Source: JBGQDM01 sp041495845
Lineage (GTDB): Bacteria > Acidobacteriota > Terriglobia > Terriglobales > Acidobacteriaceae
Direction of reading: 5' to 3'
Length of the DNA: 17,248 nucleotides
Assembly (NCBI GenBank): GCA_041495845.1
Contig: JBGQDM010000071.1
Coordinates: 1-17,248, forward strand
Shown: positions 7,943 through 14,448 of the stretch, piece after piece
Position numbering within the stretch: position 1 is the first letter of the stretch
Layout: every line of letters starts with the position of its first letter
The notes under the pieces: generated by a model
Seen by the model: the letters and a program-made list of their open reading frames with translations, nothing else
What the model was told of the DNA's origin: nothing
Database searches by the model: none
Program-made: the position numbers and the translations under genes

Positions 7943-8332
7943 ATGCCCCTAGTTGTGGACAAGCGGCGTACACTGTACCGCACCAGCGACTACGCTACGG
8001 TGGCGGTTCTTACCAGACTATTCAAGCCAATGGCCGACAGGCTAAATGCCGTAGACGTTCTAAACCTGGATTACCTGCGCACAATTGCGCGTGCGCATGA
8101 TCTTGCCTACACTACCGACCCGCATGCTGCTTTTCAAATGTTTGCCTACGATCTCATCGAGGCTGCGGACGTGGGGGACCAGAACGAGATTCTCGCGCAA
8201 CTGCTTATAAGAATGACACTCGGGCACTCCAAAGAGACGAACAGAGAGGTGCTGAAATACTTGGCGCAGAAGTGCCACACCGATATTCGTCTCATCATGG
8301 AGTTCGCGAAACAGGAAGGAATTCTTGTCTAG
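7943..8332 (+). CDS. Hypothetical protein, mostly helical
   Basis: A 129-residue product I do not recognise. The composition is that of a soluble, largely alpha-helical protein (for example YATVAVLTRLFKPMADRL and NEILAQLLIRMTLGHS), with no signal peptide, membrane segment or cysteine pair motif. An in-frame TGA directly precedes the ATG, so this start is the earliest possible; there is no visible ribosome binding site, which lowers confidence. The protein sequence looks more natural than the opposite-strand frames across the same region. Its TAG stop overlaps by 4 nt the stop of the convergent gene at 8329. Location between an inactivated toxin-antitoxin locus and another orphan small gene suggests an accessory patch. 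Confidence 0.5.
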   Translation: MPLVVDKRRTLYRTSDYATVAVLTRLFKPMADRLNAVDVLNLDYLRTIARAHDLAYTTDPHAAFQMFAYDLIEAADVGDQNEILAQLLIRMTLGHSKETNREVLKYLAQKCHTDIRLIMEFAKQEGILV

Positions 8333-8532
8333 TGCTGGATGGCCTTCTTCGCTAGCCGCTTTCGTTCCCATTCCGGGTGTAGGTCATTGACCGCTTCGGT
8401 GAACAAACCATCCAACTTTTCTTGCTTGGCCACTTTCCAGAATGCAAGCCGACGCAGGAAGGAACTCCAGCTACCTTCTTGCCGTTCGTCTCGACCGGGT
8501 TTTTTGTTGCGGGTTGCCATCAATTCAGGCAT
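8329..8532 (-). CDS. Small basic hypothetical protein
   Basis: A 67-residue, strongly charged protein (MPELMATRNKKPGRDERQEG at the start, then a helical LRRLAFWKVAKQEKLDGLF region and a basic end). No family recognised. The ATG at 8532 is preceded at about 8 nt by GAGAAGGG, the best ribosome binding site here; the frame is open further upstream to 8613, but that start has none. The stop overlaps the stop of the convergent 129-residue gene. It follows ilvM on the same strand but with a 170-nt gap, so it is probably transcribed separately. The basic composition would suit nucleic-acid binding, which is only a guess. Confidence 0.45.
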   Translation of the reverse strand: MPELMATRNKKPGRDERQEGSWSSFLRRLAFWKVAKQEKLDGLFTEAVNDLHPEWERKRLAKKAIQH

Positions 8533-8652
8533 ACGGTTTGCCCTTCTCGGGGCTTCCAAAGTATCAAGCAGCGTTGCTGTTCCGTCAATGTGCCGAAAGA
8601 CCCCTGTGTTCATTGGATGGATTACGTTGGTGTTTGGTTACCTCGCTTGGAG

Positions 8653-8689
8653 CCTTAAAGTCAATCGCTTACCGTCGTTCGCTTTAAGG
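8653..8689. repeat. Inverted repeat downstream of ilvM
   Basis: CCTTAAAG (8653-8660) and its exact complement CTTTAAGG (8682-8689) are separated by 21 nt, 18 nt past the ilvM stop. There is no T-run, so an intrinsic terminator is doubtful; a protein-binding site, or chance, is possible. Confidence 0.35.
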
Positions 8690-8706
8690 TCGAGAGTTGG
8701 CAAGCA

Positions 8707-9021
8707 TCAAGCCATCGCCGACCGCGCTGCAGCCGGCAAGGTCGCGGGCGCCGGGGGCAGCGCATCCATTACCCCACGCTCCCAGACTTCTTTCAGCGCG
8801 GTGGCTGGGCGCACTTCCAGCACATCGACCACGGCGTGCCAGTCGCGACAGAGTTGGCCTACCTGCTTGGGGTTCACCTCCAGTAGCAACGTTACCTGAT
8901 GGTTGTGTTCCGACGGTTCGGCCTGTACGTAGGGGAGATCGAGGCCGCGGCGCGATACCGCATTCAGGATGCGCATCAGCGTGCCTTGCGTGTTGCGGTA
9001 GCGTACTTGGAACACTTGCAT
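8707..9021 (-). CDS. ilvM: Acetolactate synthase regulatory (small) subunit, IlvM-like ACT protein
   Basis: A 104-residue protein with an N-terminal ACT domain (FQVRYRNTQGTLMRILNAVS, then HNHQVTLLLEVNPKQVGQL and a DVLEVRP strand), followed by a ~25-residue Ala/Pro-rich tail. ACT subunits of this size bind the catalytic acetolactate synthase subunit, raise its activity and, in some forms, transmit feedback by branched-chain amino acids. The single short ACT domain is of IlvM type rather than the longer IlvN/IlvH type with two domains. The ATG lies 4 nt after the ilvG stop, and its ribosome binding sequence (GAGGAG) is inside the last ilvG codons, so translation is coupled. The tail makes it somewhat longer than E. 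coli IlvM. Confidence 0.85.
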   Translation of the reverse strand: MQVFQVRYRNTQGTLMRILNAVSRRGLDLPYVQAEPSEHNHQVTLLLEVNPKQVGQLCRDWHAVVDVLEVRPATALKEVWERGVMDALPPAPATLPAAARSAMA

Positions 9022-9025
9022 GGCC

Positions 9026-10717
9026 TTACTCCTCTTCCATCAGCATTTCCGAGAGCGCCGCGCCTGCCGGCACCATCGGGTAGACATTCGCTTCCTTGGG
9101 ACACTCGAACACCAGCAACTCCGGCTCGCTCGAGCGCAAGAAACGAGTCAGGACTTGAGCTGTGGCGGCGGACAGATTGGCGTCGTCGACCGCAGCCACC
9201 GTCAGCAGCTCGCCGTGAATTCCGTAGGCTTTTGCGATCGCGACGAAATCCGGGTTGTCGCTCATGTCCGTCTCGGCGTAATTGCGGGCATAGAAAAGTT
9301 GCTGCCACTGGCGCACCATGCCCAAATACTTGTTGTCGATGATCACCATCTTGAGCGGGAGCCCCAGGCGGCGCACCGTGGCTAATTCCTGCAGGTTCAT
9401 CTGGAAGCCGCCATCGCCCGAGATGCAGAGCACGCAGGCTTCGGGGTGCGCGAGTTGCACGCCGATGGCAGCGGGAAGAGCAAATCCCATGGCGCCCAGG
9501 CCGCCCGAGGTGATGAACCCTTGCGCTGTCGTCGAGCGATAGCGCTGCGCCGCCCACATCTGGTGCTGGCCTACGTCGGCGAGCACGAAGGCGCGGGGCG
9601 GAAGCAGCGCGAAGAGTTCGTCAAAAAGGCGGATCGCAGGCTGCGCCAGGCCGCGCGCATCGGCTTCAGCGGGCTCCGCGCTGCATGCCTGCTGGCGCCA
9701 TGTGCTCCAGTCGGGCAGGGCAGTGTGTTGCAAGGTGCGCTGAAACTCCGGCACGGTCTCGTTCAGATTGCCAACGATGGGTAATTCGCAGGCCCGCACA
9801 CGATCCAGTTGCCCCGGATCAATTTCAAAATGCACAATCCGCGCGTGGGGCGCGAAGCGGGCCGGTTCGCCGGTGACACGGTCGTCGAGCCGCGCTCCGA
9901 AGACCAGCAGCAGGTCGGTTTCGTGGAGCGCGAGATTCGCCGCCCGCGTGCCATGCATGCCCACCATGCCGAGATAGTAGTCACGGTCGTCGGGGACAGT
10001 ACCCAAACCGTGCACCGTGGCAAACGCAGGAATCGCCAGTGCGTCGAGCACGCCCAGAACGTCCTCGCGTGCACCCGCCAGCTTGACACCCGCGCCGACC
10101 AGCGCCACCGGACGCTCCGCGCCTTCGAGCAGACTTTGCAGCCGCGGCCACACGGAATCGGAAGTGTGCTTGCGGTTTTCCGCTGGCGGATGGAAGACCA
10201 CCGGGCCCGCAAACTTCGCCTGCGCTTTCAGCAAGTCGACGGGTATGTCCACCACCACCGGTCCCGGCCGTCCACTGCGCGCCCAATAGAATGCCTGCGC
10301 GATTACCTCCGGAATTTCCTCCACCGACTTCACCAGCCGGCCCCACTTCGTTAACGACAGGGTGAGTCCGAAAACGTCGGTTTCTTGAAACGCATCCGTT
10401 CCAATCAGTGGCCAGCGCACCTGTCCCGTAATGCAGACCAGGGGCACGGAATCCATTTTCGCGTCCGCAATCCCAGTGACCAGGTTGGTCGCACCGGGCC
10501 CGCTGGTGGCGAAGGCCACTCCCGCCTTTCCGGTGGAACGCGCATATCCCTCGGCCGCAAACACCGCTCCCTGTTCGTGGCGGGTGAGGATGTGCCGAAT
10601 GCCGCTGCCTTCGAGCGCGTCATAGAGCGGCATGATGGCGCCGCCTGGATACCCGAACACCAGGTCCACACCCTCCGCGCGCAGGCAGCGCAGCGTGATG
10701 TCCGCGCCTCTAAGCAT
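9026..10717 (-). CDS. ilvG: Acetolactate synthase catalytic (large) subunit, IlvG/IlvB type
   Basis: This thiamine-diphosphate enzyme condenses two pyruvates to 2-acetolactate, or pyruvate with 2-oxobutyrate to 2-aceto-2-hydroxybutyrate, the first common step to valine and isoleucine. The 563-residue product is complete. It has the N-terminal ThDP pyrimidine domain with catalytic Glu48 (TRHEQGA) and SGPGATNL; a central domain with GMVGMHGTRAANLALHE and GARLDDRVTG; and the C-terminal pyrophosphate domain with DVGQHQMWAAQ, the GDGGFQMN metal-binding motif and GMVRQWQQLFY. Several stretches closely resemble E. coli IlvG, and the IlvM-like partner agrees. The ATG at 10717 (MLRGAD) fits the family N-terminus; an upstream in-frame GTG at 10735 would add six residues. 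It overlaps the end of ilvC by 8 nt. Confidence 0.95.
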   Translation of the reverse strand: MLRGADITLRCLRAEGVDLVFGYPGGAIMPLYDALEGSGIRHILTRHEQGAVFAAEGYARSTGKAGVAFATSGPGATNLVTGIADAKMDSVPLVCITGQVRWPLIGTDAFQETDVFGLTLSLTKWGRLVKSVEEIPEVIAQAFYWARSGRPGPVVVDIPVDLLKAQAKFAGPVVFHPPAENRKHTSDSVWPRLQSLLEGAERPVALVGAGVKLAGAREDVLGVLDALAIPAFATVHGLGTVPDDRDYYLGMVGMHGTRAANLALHETDLLLVFGARLDDRVTGEPARFAPHARIVHFEIDPGQLDRVRACELPIVGNLNETVPEFQRTLQHTALPDWSTWRQQACSAEPAEADARGLAQPAIRLFDELFALLPPRAFVLADVGQHQMWAAQRYRSTTAQGFITSGGLGAMGFALPAAIGVQLAHPEACVLCISGDGGFQMNLQELATVRRLGLPLKMVIIDNKYLGMVRQWQQLFYARNYAETDMSDNPDFVAIAKAYGIHGELLTVAAVDDANLSAATAQVLTRFLRSSEPELLVFECPKEANVYPMVPAGAALSEMLMEEE

Positions 10718-11765
10718 GAGCCGGTTCCGCCACACGGTCAGTGCGCGCCGGCTCGGCCGGCTTTTTGTTATCCGCCGGCAGCCAGGACATCATCGAACGC
10801 AACTGCGCGCCCACGATTTCAATGGGGTGCTGCTTTTCCTTTTCCCGCAGCGCCGCAAACTGGCCGCCGCCCTGCTTGGTTTCCTCAATCCACTCGCGCG
10901 CGAAGGTTCCATCCTGGATCGTCGCCAGCAGTTGCTTCATGGCTGCCCGCGCCGTGTCATTGACCACCACTCCACCGCGGGTCAGGTCACCGTATTCCGC
11001 CGTGTTTGAAATGGAATGCCGCATCCGGCTCAACCCGCCTTCGTAGATCAGGTCCACGATCAGCTTCATCTCGTGCAGGCACTCGAAATACGCGATCTCG
11101 GGCTGATATCCAGCTTCCACCAGCGTTTCAAATCCCTTCTTGATCAGCGCTGTCAACCCGCCGCAGAGCACAGCCTGTTCGCCAAAAAGATCCGTCTCCG
11201 TTTCTTCTTTGAACGTCGTGGCGATCACGCCGGCGCGAGTCGAGCCGATGCCGCCCGCGTAGCACAGGGCAAACTCGTGCGCCCGGCCGCTCGCATCCTG
11301 ATGGACGGCAATCAACGCCGGTACGCCGCGCCCTTCTGTGTACACCCGCCGCAGCAGGTGTCCCGGACTCTTGGGCGCCACCATGACCACGTCCACGTCT
11401 TTCGGCGGAATGATGGTTTTGAAGTGAACGCTGAAACCGTGTGAGAAGCCCAGAATCTTGCCGGGCTTGAGGTGCGGCTCGATCGCCTCCGTGTAGAGCG
11501 CAGCTTGAGTTTCATCCGGCGTTAGGATCTGAATCCAGTCGGCGCGGCGTGCCGCCTCGGCGGGGGAGACGACAATCATGCCGTCCGCCCGGGCCTGTTT
11601 TGCCGACGCCCGCGCGGGATCGAGCCCGACGATGACGGTGTACCCACTGTCGCGCAGGTTTTGCGCCTGGGCATGGCCCTGGCTGCCGTAGCCGAGGATG
11701 GTGATGGTTTTTCCCTGTAAGGCGGCGGGGTTGACGTCATTCTGATAGAAGAGTTTGGCGGGCAT
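10710..11765 (-). CDS. ilvC: Ketol-acid reductoisomerase, class I
   Basis: This enzyme isomerises and reduces 2-acetolactate (or acetohydroxybutyrate) to the dihydroxy acids used by IlvD. The 351-residue product has a Rossmann domain with GYGSQGHA (25-32), then the C-terminal knotted domain with metal ligands in DLFGEQAVLCGG and YFECLHEMKLIVDL, and a family-typical HPIEIVGAQLRSMMSW near the end. The short length marks class I. The start is the ATG at 11765 (MPAKLFYQND), with AGGAGA 7 nt upstream. The frame is open further up, but that part translates promoter and operator DNA. The cofactor-specificity loop reads GLDPARASAK: Asp49 replaces the Arg usual after GL in NADPH enzymes, so cofactor preference may differ. 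First gene of the ilvC-ilvG-ilvM operon. Confidence 0.95.
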   Translation of the reverse strand: MPAKLFYQNDVNPAALQGKTITILGYGSQGHAQAQNLRDSGYTVIVGLDPARASAKQARADGMIVVSPAEAARRADWIQILTPDETQAALYTEAIEPHLKPGKILGFSHGFSVHFKTIIPPKDVDVVMVAPKSPGHLLRRVYTEGRGVPALIAVHQDASGRAHEFALCYAGGIGSTRAGVIATTFKEETETDLFGEQAVLCGGLTALIKKGFETLVEAGYQPEIAYFECLHEMKLIVDLIYEGGLSRMRHSISNTAEYGDLTRGGVVVNDTARAAMKQLLATIQDGTFAREWIEETKQGGGQFAALREKEKQHPIEIVGAQLRSMMSWLPADNKKPAEPARTDRVAEPAHA

Positions 11766-11785
11766 GGAAAGTCTCCTGTGTGACG

Positions 11786-11801
11786 TACCGACCGGTCGGT
11801 A
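11786..11801. promoter_or_regulatory. TetR-family-type operator upstream of ilvC
   Basis: TACCGACCGGTCGGTA is a perfect 16-bp palindrome, 20 nt upstream of the ilvC start and directly downstream of the predicted transcription start. ACCGACCGGTCGGT-like palindromes are typical binding sites of many TetR-family repressors (the Thermus FadR consensus TGACCGNNCGGTCA is related). Binding here should block transcription. The TetR-family gene at 12222 is the natural candidate, but that link is inferred. Confidence 0.6.
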
Positions 11802-11810
11802 TGTTTGAAT

Positions 11811-11840
11811 ACGATATCGGGCCCCGTGTCTACCTGTCAA
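11811..11840 (-). promoter_or_regulatory. Predicted sigma-70-type promoter of the ilvCGM operon
   Basis: On the minus strand a perfect TTGACA -35 (11835-11840) and TATCGT -10 (11811-11816) are 18 nt apart. Transcription would begin near 11804, giving a ~40-nt leader. That is too short for an attenuator peptide or T-box and leaves the palindrome at 11786-11801 as the obvious control element. Confidence 0.5.
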
Positions 11841-11911
11841 GCGACTTGTGCAGCAGCGCCTGCAGCAATCCGCCCTAAGCGAAATTCGCCGAGGCCAAAG
11901 CTGTTCGGCTC

Positions 11912-12130
11912 ATGGCCTCGCTGAAGGCAGATACGACTGCGGTTGGATTCAGAAACAAACGAGGGCAAGTGGTCGTGCGCAATACCGGGAAGCCCGGAAC
12001 GGACCACTTGCAATACGTCTACCAGCTTGCCTGCAGCGGGTGTGGTTACAACTACGGTGCCAACGGCTCCGACATTCTTGAGCGCAAATGCCCAGCCTGC
12101 CAAGGCGGCACGCGTGGGCCCGATCTCTGA
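11912..12130 (+). CDS. Small zinc-ribbon protein
   Basis: A 72-residue protein with four cysteines in two pairs, Cys41-x2-Cys44 and Cys60-x2-Cys63 (LACSGCGYNYGANGSDI and RKCPACQGG), a rubredoxin-like or zinc-ribbon arrangement. The N-terminal part (TTAVGFRNKRGQVVVRNTG) and the YGANGSDI motif resemble small uncharacterised proteins I have seen in several bacterial phyla; I know no proven function. The ATG is preceded only by a weak GAGG. It lies between ilvC and the TetR-family gene, divergent from ilvC, and could be co-transcribed with the regulator, 91 nt downstream. Nucleic-acid binding is possible but not shown. Confidence 0.65.
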   Translation: MASLKADTTAVGFRNKRGQVVVRNTGKPGTDHLQYVYQLACSGCGYNYGANGSDILERKCPACQGGTRGPDL

Positions 12131-12221
12131 GAGCAACGGCGTAGAAGGCCCGCACAGTCACCCCGCCTCCGTCGCTACTTTGGTTGGCATTCTCCGCTCC
12201 ACCTGTTTACCATGGCCTCGG

Positions 12222-12806
12222 ATGTCCCGCGTGGCCACAGATTCCCGGCACGAAATTCTGCGCGCCGCTGCTCGCCTGTTCCGCGAGCAGGGTTACGACG
12301 CTGCCTCCATGAACGATCTTGCCGCCGCGCTCAAACTGAGCAAGGGCGCGCTCTATCACCACTTCCAAAGTAAAGACGAGATTCTGTTCCACATCATGGA
12401 ACACGCTATGGAGATCACCGAGGCGCGGGTGAAGCAGCCGGTGCTCGAGATCGCCGACCCGGAAGAGCGCTTGCGAGAGTGCATTCGGCGCCACATTGAG
12501 GTTGTCCTGCGCGCCCGTGACCGCGAAATCACCGTCATGTTGCATGAGAACCATCCGCTGCCGCCGGATTTGCGCCGCCGCATCAACGCCCGCAAGAAGG
12601 AATACGTGCATTTTGTCGAAGGCCTGATTGGCGATGCGCAGAAGAAGCGTGGGAGCACTGGGCGCGTGCAGCCCAAAGTCGCTGCCTTTGCCCTGCTCGG
12701 CATGATTAACTGGATTTACCAGTGGTACCACCCGGAGGGCTCGATTCGCGAGCAAGACTTGGTCGAGCAATTCACCAGCATTCTGTTTGCGGGAGCGCTG
12801 GCGTGA
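12222..12806 (+). CDS. TetR-family transcriptional regulator (FadR/KstR2-like)
   Basis: A 194-residue regulator. Residues about 8-55 are a TetR_N helix-turn-helix (HEILRAAARLFREQGYDAASM, then LAAALKLSKGALYHHFQSKDEIL). The C-terminal ligand domain contains ALLGMINWIYQWYHPEGSI, a segment characteristic of the FadR/KstR2-type group whose members sense acyl-CoA or sterol-derived CoA thioesters. The start is taken as the ATG at 12222; a nearby ATG at 12212 is out of frame and a GTG at 12231 is possible. No good ribosome binding site is seen. It overlaps the following cupin gene by 4 nt (GTGA), so the two form an operon. A TetR-type palindrome lies about 430 nt away in front of divergent ilvC; none was seen in front of this gene itself, which is unusual for an autoregulated repressor. 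Confidence 0.9.
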   Translation: MSRVATDSRHEILRAAARLFREQGYDAASMNDLAAALKLSKGALYHHFQSKDEILFHIMEHAMEITEARVKQPVLEIADPEERLRECIRRHIEVVLRARDREITVMLHENHPLPPDLRRRINARKKEYVHFVEGLIGDAQKKRGSTGRVQPKVAAFALLGMINWIYQWYHPEGSIREQDLVEQFTSILFAGALA

Positions 12807-13153
12807 AGCGTTTTTATCAGCTCGAAGATTTATCTGCCGAACAGACGGCCTCCAGCCGCCGTTATCTGGAATTCCTCCACGTGCCTGCCATGAGTGCCGG
12901 CCTCTATGTGCTGCCCGCCAACGGCCGCGACGAGCAGAAGCCCCACCAGCAGGATGAGATGTACTACGTGGTGCGCGGCCGTGCCCGGATGCAGATTACT
13001 CGCGGTGAAACTTCCCACGGCGACACCTCCGAAGACCGGCTGGTGAAATCCGGCACCGTCATTTTCGTCGAAGCCGGCACCGAACACCGCTTTCATTCCA
13101 TCGAAGAGGAACTGGTGGTTCTCGTGTTTTTTGCTCCGGCGGAGACGGAATAG
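12803..13153 (+). CDS. Cupin-domain protein
   Basis: A 116-residue single-domain beta-barrel protein. Cupin motif 1 is KPHQQDEMYYVVRGRARMQI, with metal-ligand candidates His48 and Glu52; the second histidine of the usual HxH is Gln50. Motif 2 is SGTVIFVEAGTEHRFHSI with His95. Such small cupins act as metal-dependent enzymes or ligand-binding proteins, and sequence alone does not say which. The GTG start at 12803 overlaps the TGA of the TetR-family gene, a strong sign of translational coupling. A role in the pathway that produces or consumes the regulator's ligand is a reasonable inference. Confidence 0.85.
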   Translation: MKRFYQLEDLSAEQTASSRRYLEFLHVPAMSAGLYVLPANGRDEQKPHQQDEMYYVVRGRARMQITRGETSHGDTSEDRLVKSGTVIFVEAGTEHRFHSIEEELVVLVFFAPAETE

Positions 13154-13165
13154 CGGGCATCCGTG

Positions 13166-13266
13166 GGCACGAGGGGCCGCCGCCCGTTCGTTAGCAACGT
13201 TCTTGGGACAGAACACCAATCGAAAGTTAGCCCTCCCGGGGGACTGCGGTAACTGTCCCTCGTGCC
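13166..13266. repeat. Two competing inverted repeats in the cupin / HEAT-protein intergenic region
   Basis: GGCACGAGGG (13166-13175) is exactly complementary to CCCTCGTGCC (13257-13266). GGGACAG (13205-13211) is exactly complementary to CTGTCCC (13253-13259). The right-hand arms share three bases, so an RNA could form one or the other fully but not both. It lies in the 159-nt gap between the cupin stop and the HEAT-protein start; no strong promoter was seen there. Confidence 0.35.
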
Positions 13267-13312
13267 TCCGTAATCTTTCCGGCCGAGTAGTAGCGTCCTA
13301 TCCTTAAACACT

Positions 13313-14314
13313 ATGGCCGAAAACGAAGATCCACGGCTGCGGCCCTCTCCGGACTACGGCACGCTCGGCCCGGGTTCTGATGTATCGAACTCGAAGCTCC
13401 CAGACCCTGCGCTCCGCGCGCCTCAGGACCTGGCTCGCACCATCCGGCGCGCCATTCTGATCATTCAGATCGCGGCCCTGTTCGGCGTTCTAGGCCTCGC
13501 CACCGCCAAAGGCCAGGTCGCCTCAATTCTTGAACAGGTCGGCGCCATGCTGGGGCTGAAGGGCAAGCCCGTGCCTGCGTCTCCCGCGGTCATGTCGCCG
13601 CACGAAACCGAAGCACTCAGCACGATGCCGGCGCAGGCCCAGGCGGAGTTGCTGCTCGAGCGCGCCATCAATCACTATCAGGGTGCGACGGACGAAATCG
13701 CCGCGCGAGTGGACGGCTGGTATGGCCACGTAAAGCGCACTCCGCATTTCGATTCGCTCTTCACCACCGCCATCAACGCCAACGATCTACGCGTGCGCGC
13801 CGCCGGTATCGAAATTGATCTGGTGGTCTACAACGTGCCCAAAACTTCCGACAGCGTTGCGAAGTACGAGCTCCAGGCAGACGAGCCCGGTGGCGACCAC
13901 ATTACCGCCATGTGGGTCCTCGGACTACTGGGCAATCGCGGCGTGGAGTCGGAGCGCGCGTTTCAGGTGCTAATGCGTTTCGTGCACGACCCCGACCAGC
14001 GGACCCGCTACTGGGCGGTCGAGAGCCTGGGCTATCTGGGCACGGATGCGACCGTTCCGGTGCTACTGGAAATTTTCCACGACGATCCGTCGCCCGTGAT
14101 TCGCGAACGTGCGGCTTGTGCACTGGCACAGTCGGGAATGCTAAGTCAGGAGCAGCGCAGGCGCGCCGTGCCGCAGTTGCTCAACTACGCCGATGATGCC
14201 AGCCTCGACGCTCAAACCCGCAGTTGGGTCTTCCAGGCACTCGCGGACATCACCGGCCAGCGCTTGCCCAATGATGGGGCCGCCTGGCGCAACTGGTATA
14301 GCAGCCAGCGGTAG
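13313..14314 (+). CDS. Membrane-anchored HEAT-repeat protein
   Basis: A 333-residue protein. A proline-rich N-terminus (about 1-40) is followed by one transmembrane helix (about 47-66, AILIIQIAALFGVLGLATAK) preceded by the basic RTIRR, which suggests the N-terminus stays in the cytoplasm and the bulk lies in the periplasm. A helical linker (80-150) leads to HEAT/PBS-lyase-type repeats at about 185-320, for example RTRYWAVESLGYLGTDATVP and PVIRERAACALAQSG. HEAT arrays are protein-binding scaffolds. Neither partner nor pathway can be named from the sequence. The ATG at 13313 begins the first natural-looking frame; no clear ribosome binding site is visible. It appears monocistronic. Confidence 0.8.
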   Translation: MAENEDPRLRPSPDYGTLGPGSDVSNSKLPDPALRAPQDLARTIRRAILIIQIAALFGVLGLATAKGQVASILEQVGAMLGLKGKPVPASPAVMSPHETEALSTMPAQAQAELLLERAINHYQGATDEIAARVDGWYGHVKRTPHFDSLFTTAINANDLRVRAAGIEIDLVVYNVPKTSDSVAKYELQADEPGGDHITAMWVLGLLGNRGVESERAFQVLMRFVHDPDQRTRYWAVESLGYLGTDATVPVLLEIFHDDPSPVIRERAACALAQSGMLSQEQRRRAVPQLLNYADDASLDAQTRSWVFQALADITGQRLPNDGAAWRNWYSSQR

Positions 14315-14340
14315 GGAAGCTCTGATTAGGCTTTTGGCTC

Positions 14341-14366
14341 TGTCATCCTGAGCGAAGCGAAGGACC
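14341..14366 (+). repeat. Short dispersed intergenic repeat, acidobacterial type
   Basis: TGTCATCCTGAGCGAAGCGA, continuing AGGACC, matches from memory a sequence found many times between genes in acidobacterial (and some other) genomes. Only one copy is in this window. It sits 27 nt past the HEAT-protein stop. It contains the internal direct repeat GCGAA-GCGAA. Confidence 0.55.
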
Positions 14367-14448
14367 CCAACGCCGTTGCTCCTGCGGCGAACTCGCCAGC
14401 TTTCTGGCCGCCCCGCGTTAGACTACTCCCCTAAAGCCATCCCCTTCC

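Noticed and set aside
7843..8100. 85-codon plus-strand frame before the 129-residue hypothetical gene
   Set aside because: Overlaps the better frame at 7943 by most of its length and its composition is Cys/Arg/Ser-rich without any domain sense.
8060..8371. 103-codon minus-strand frame opposite the 7943 gene
   Set aside because: Antisense shadow; the plus-strand translation is the more protein-like of the two.
11766..11911. Leader-peptide attenuator, T-box or riboswitch in front of ilvC
   Set aside because: The predicted leader is only ~40 nt; no run of Leu/Ile/Val codons, T-box motif or terminator hairpin was seen.
13093..13311. 72-codon minus-strand frame across the cupin end and following gap
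   Set aside because: Overlaps the cupin antisense and shows no motif or ribosome binding site.
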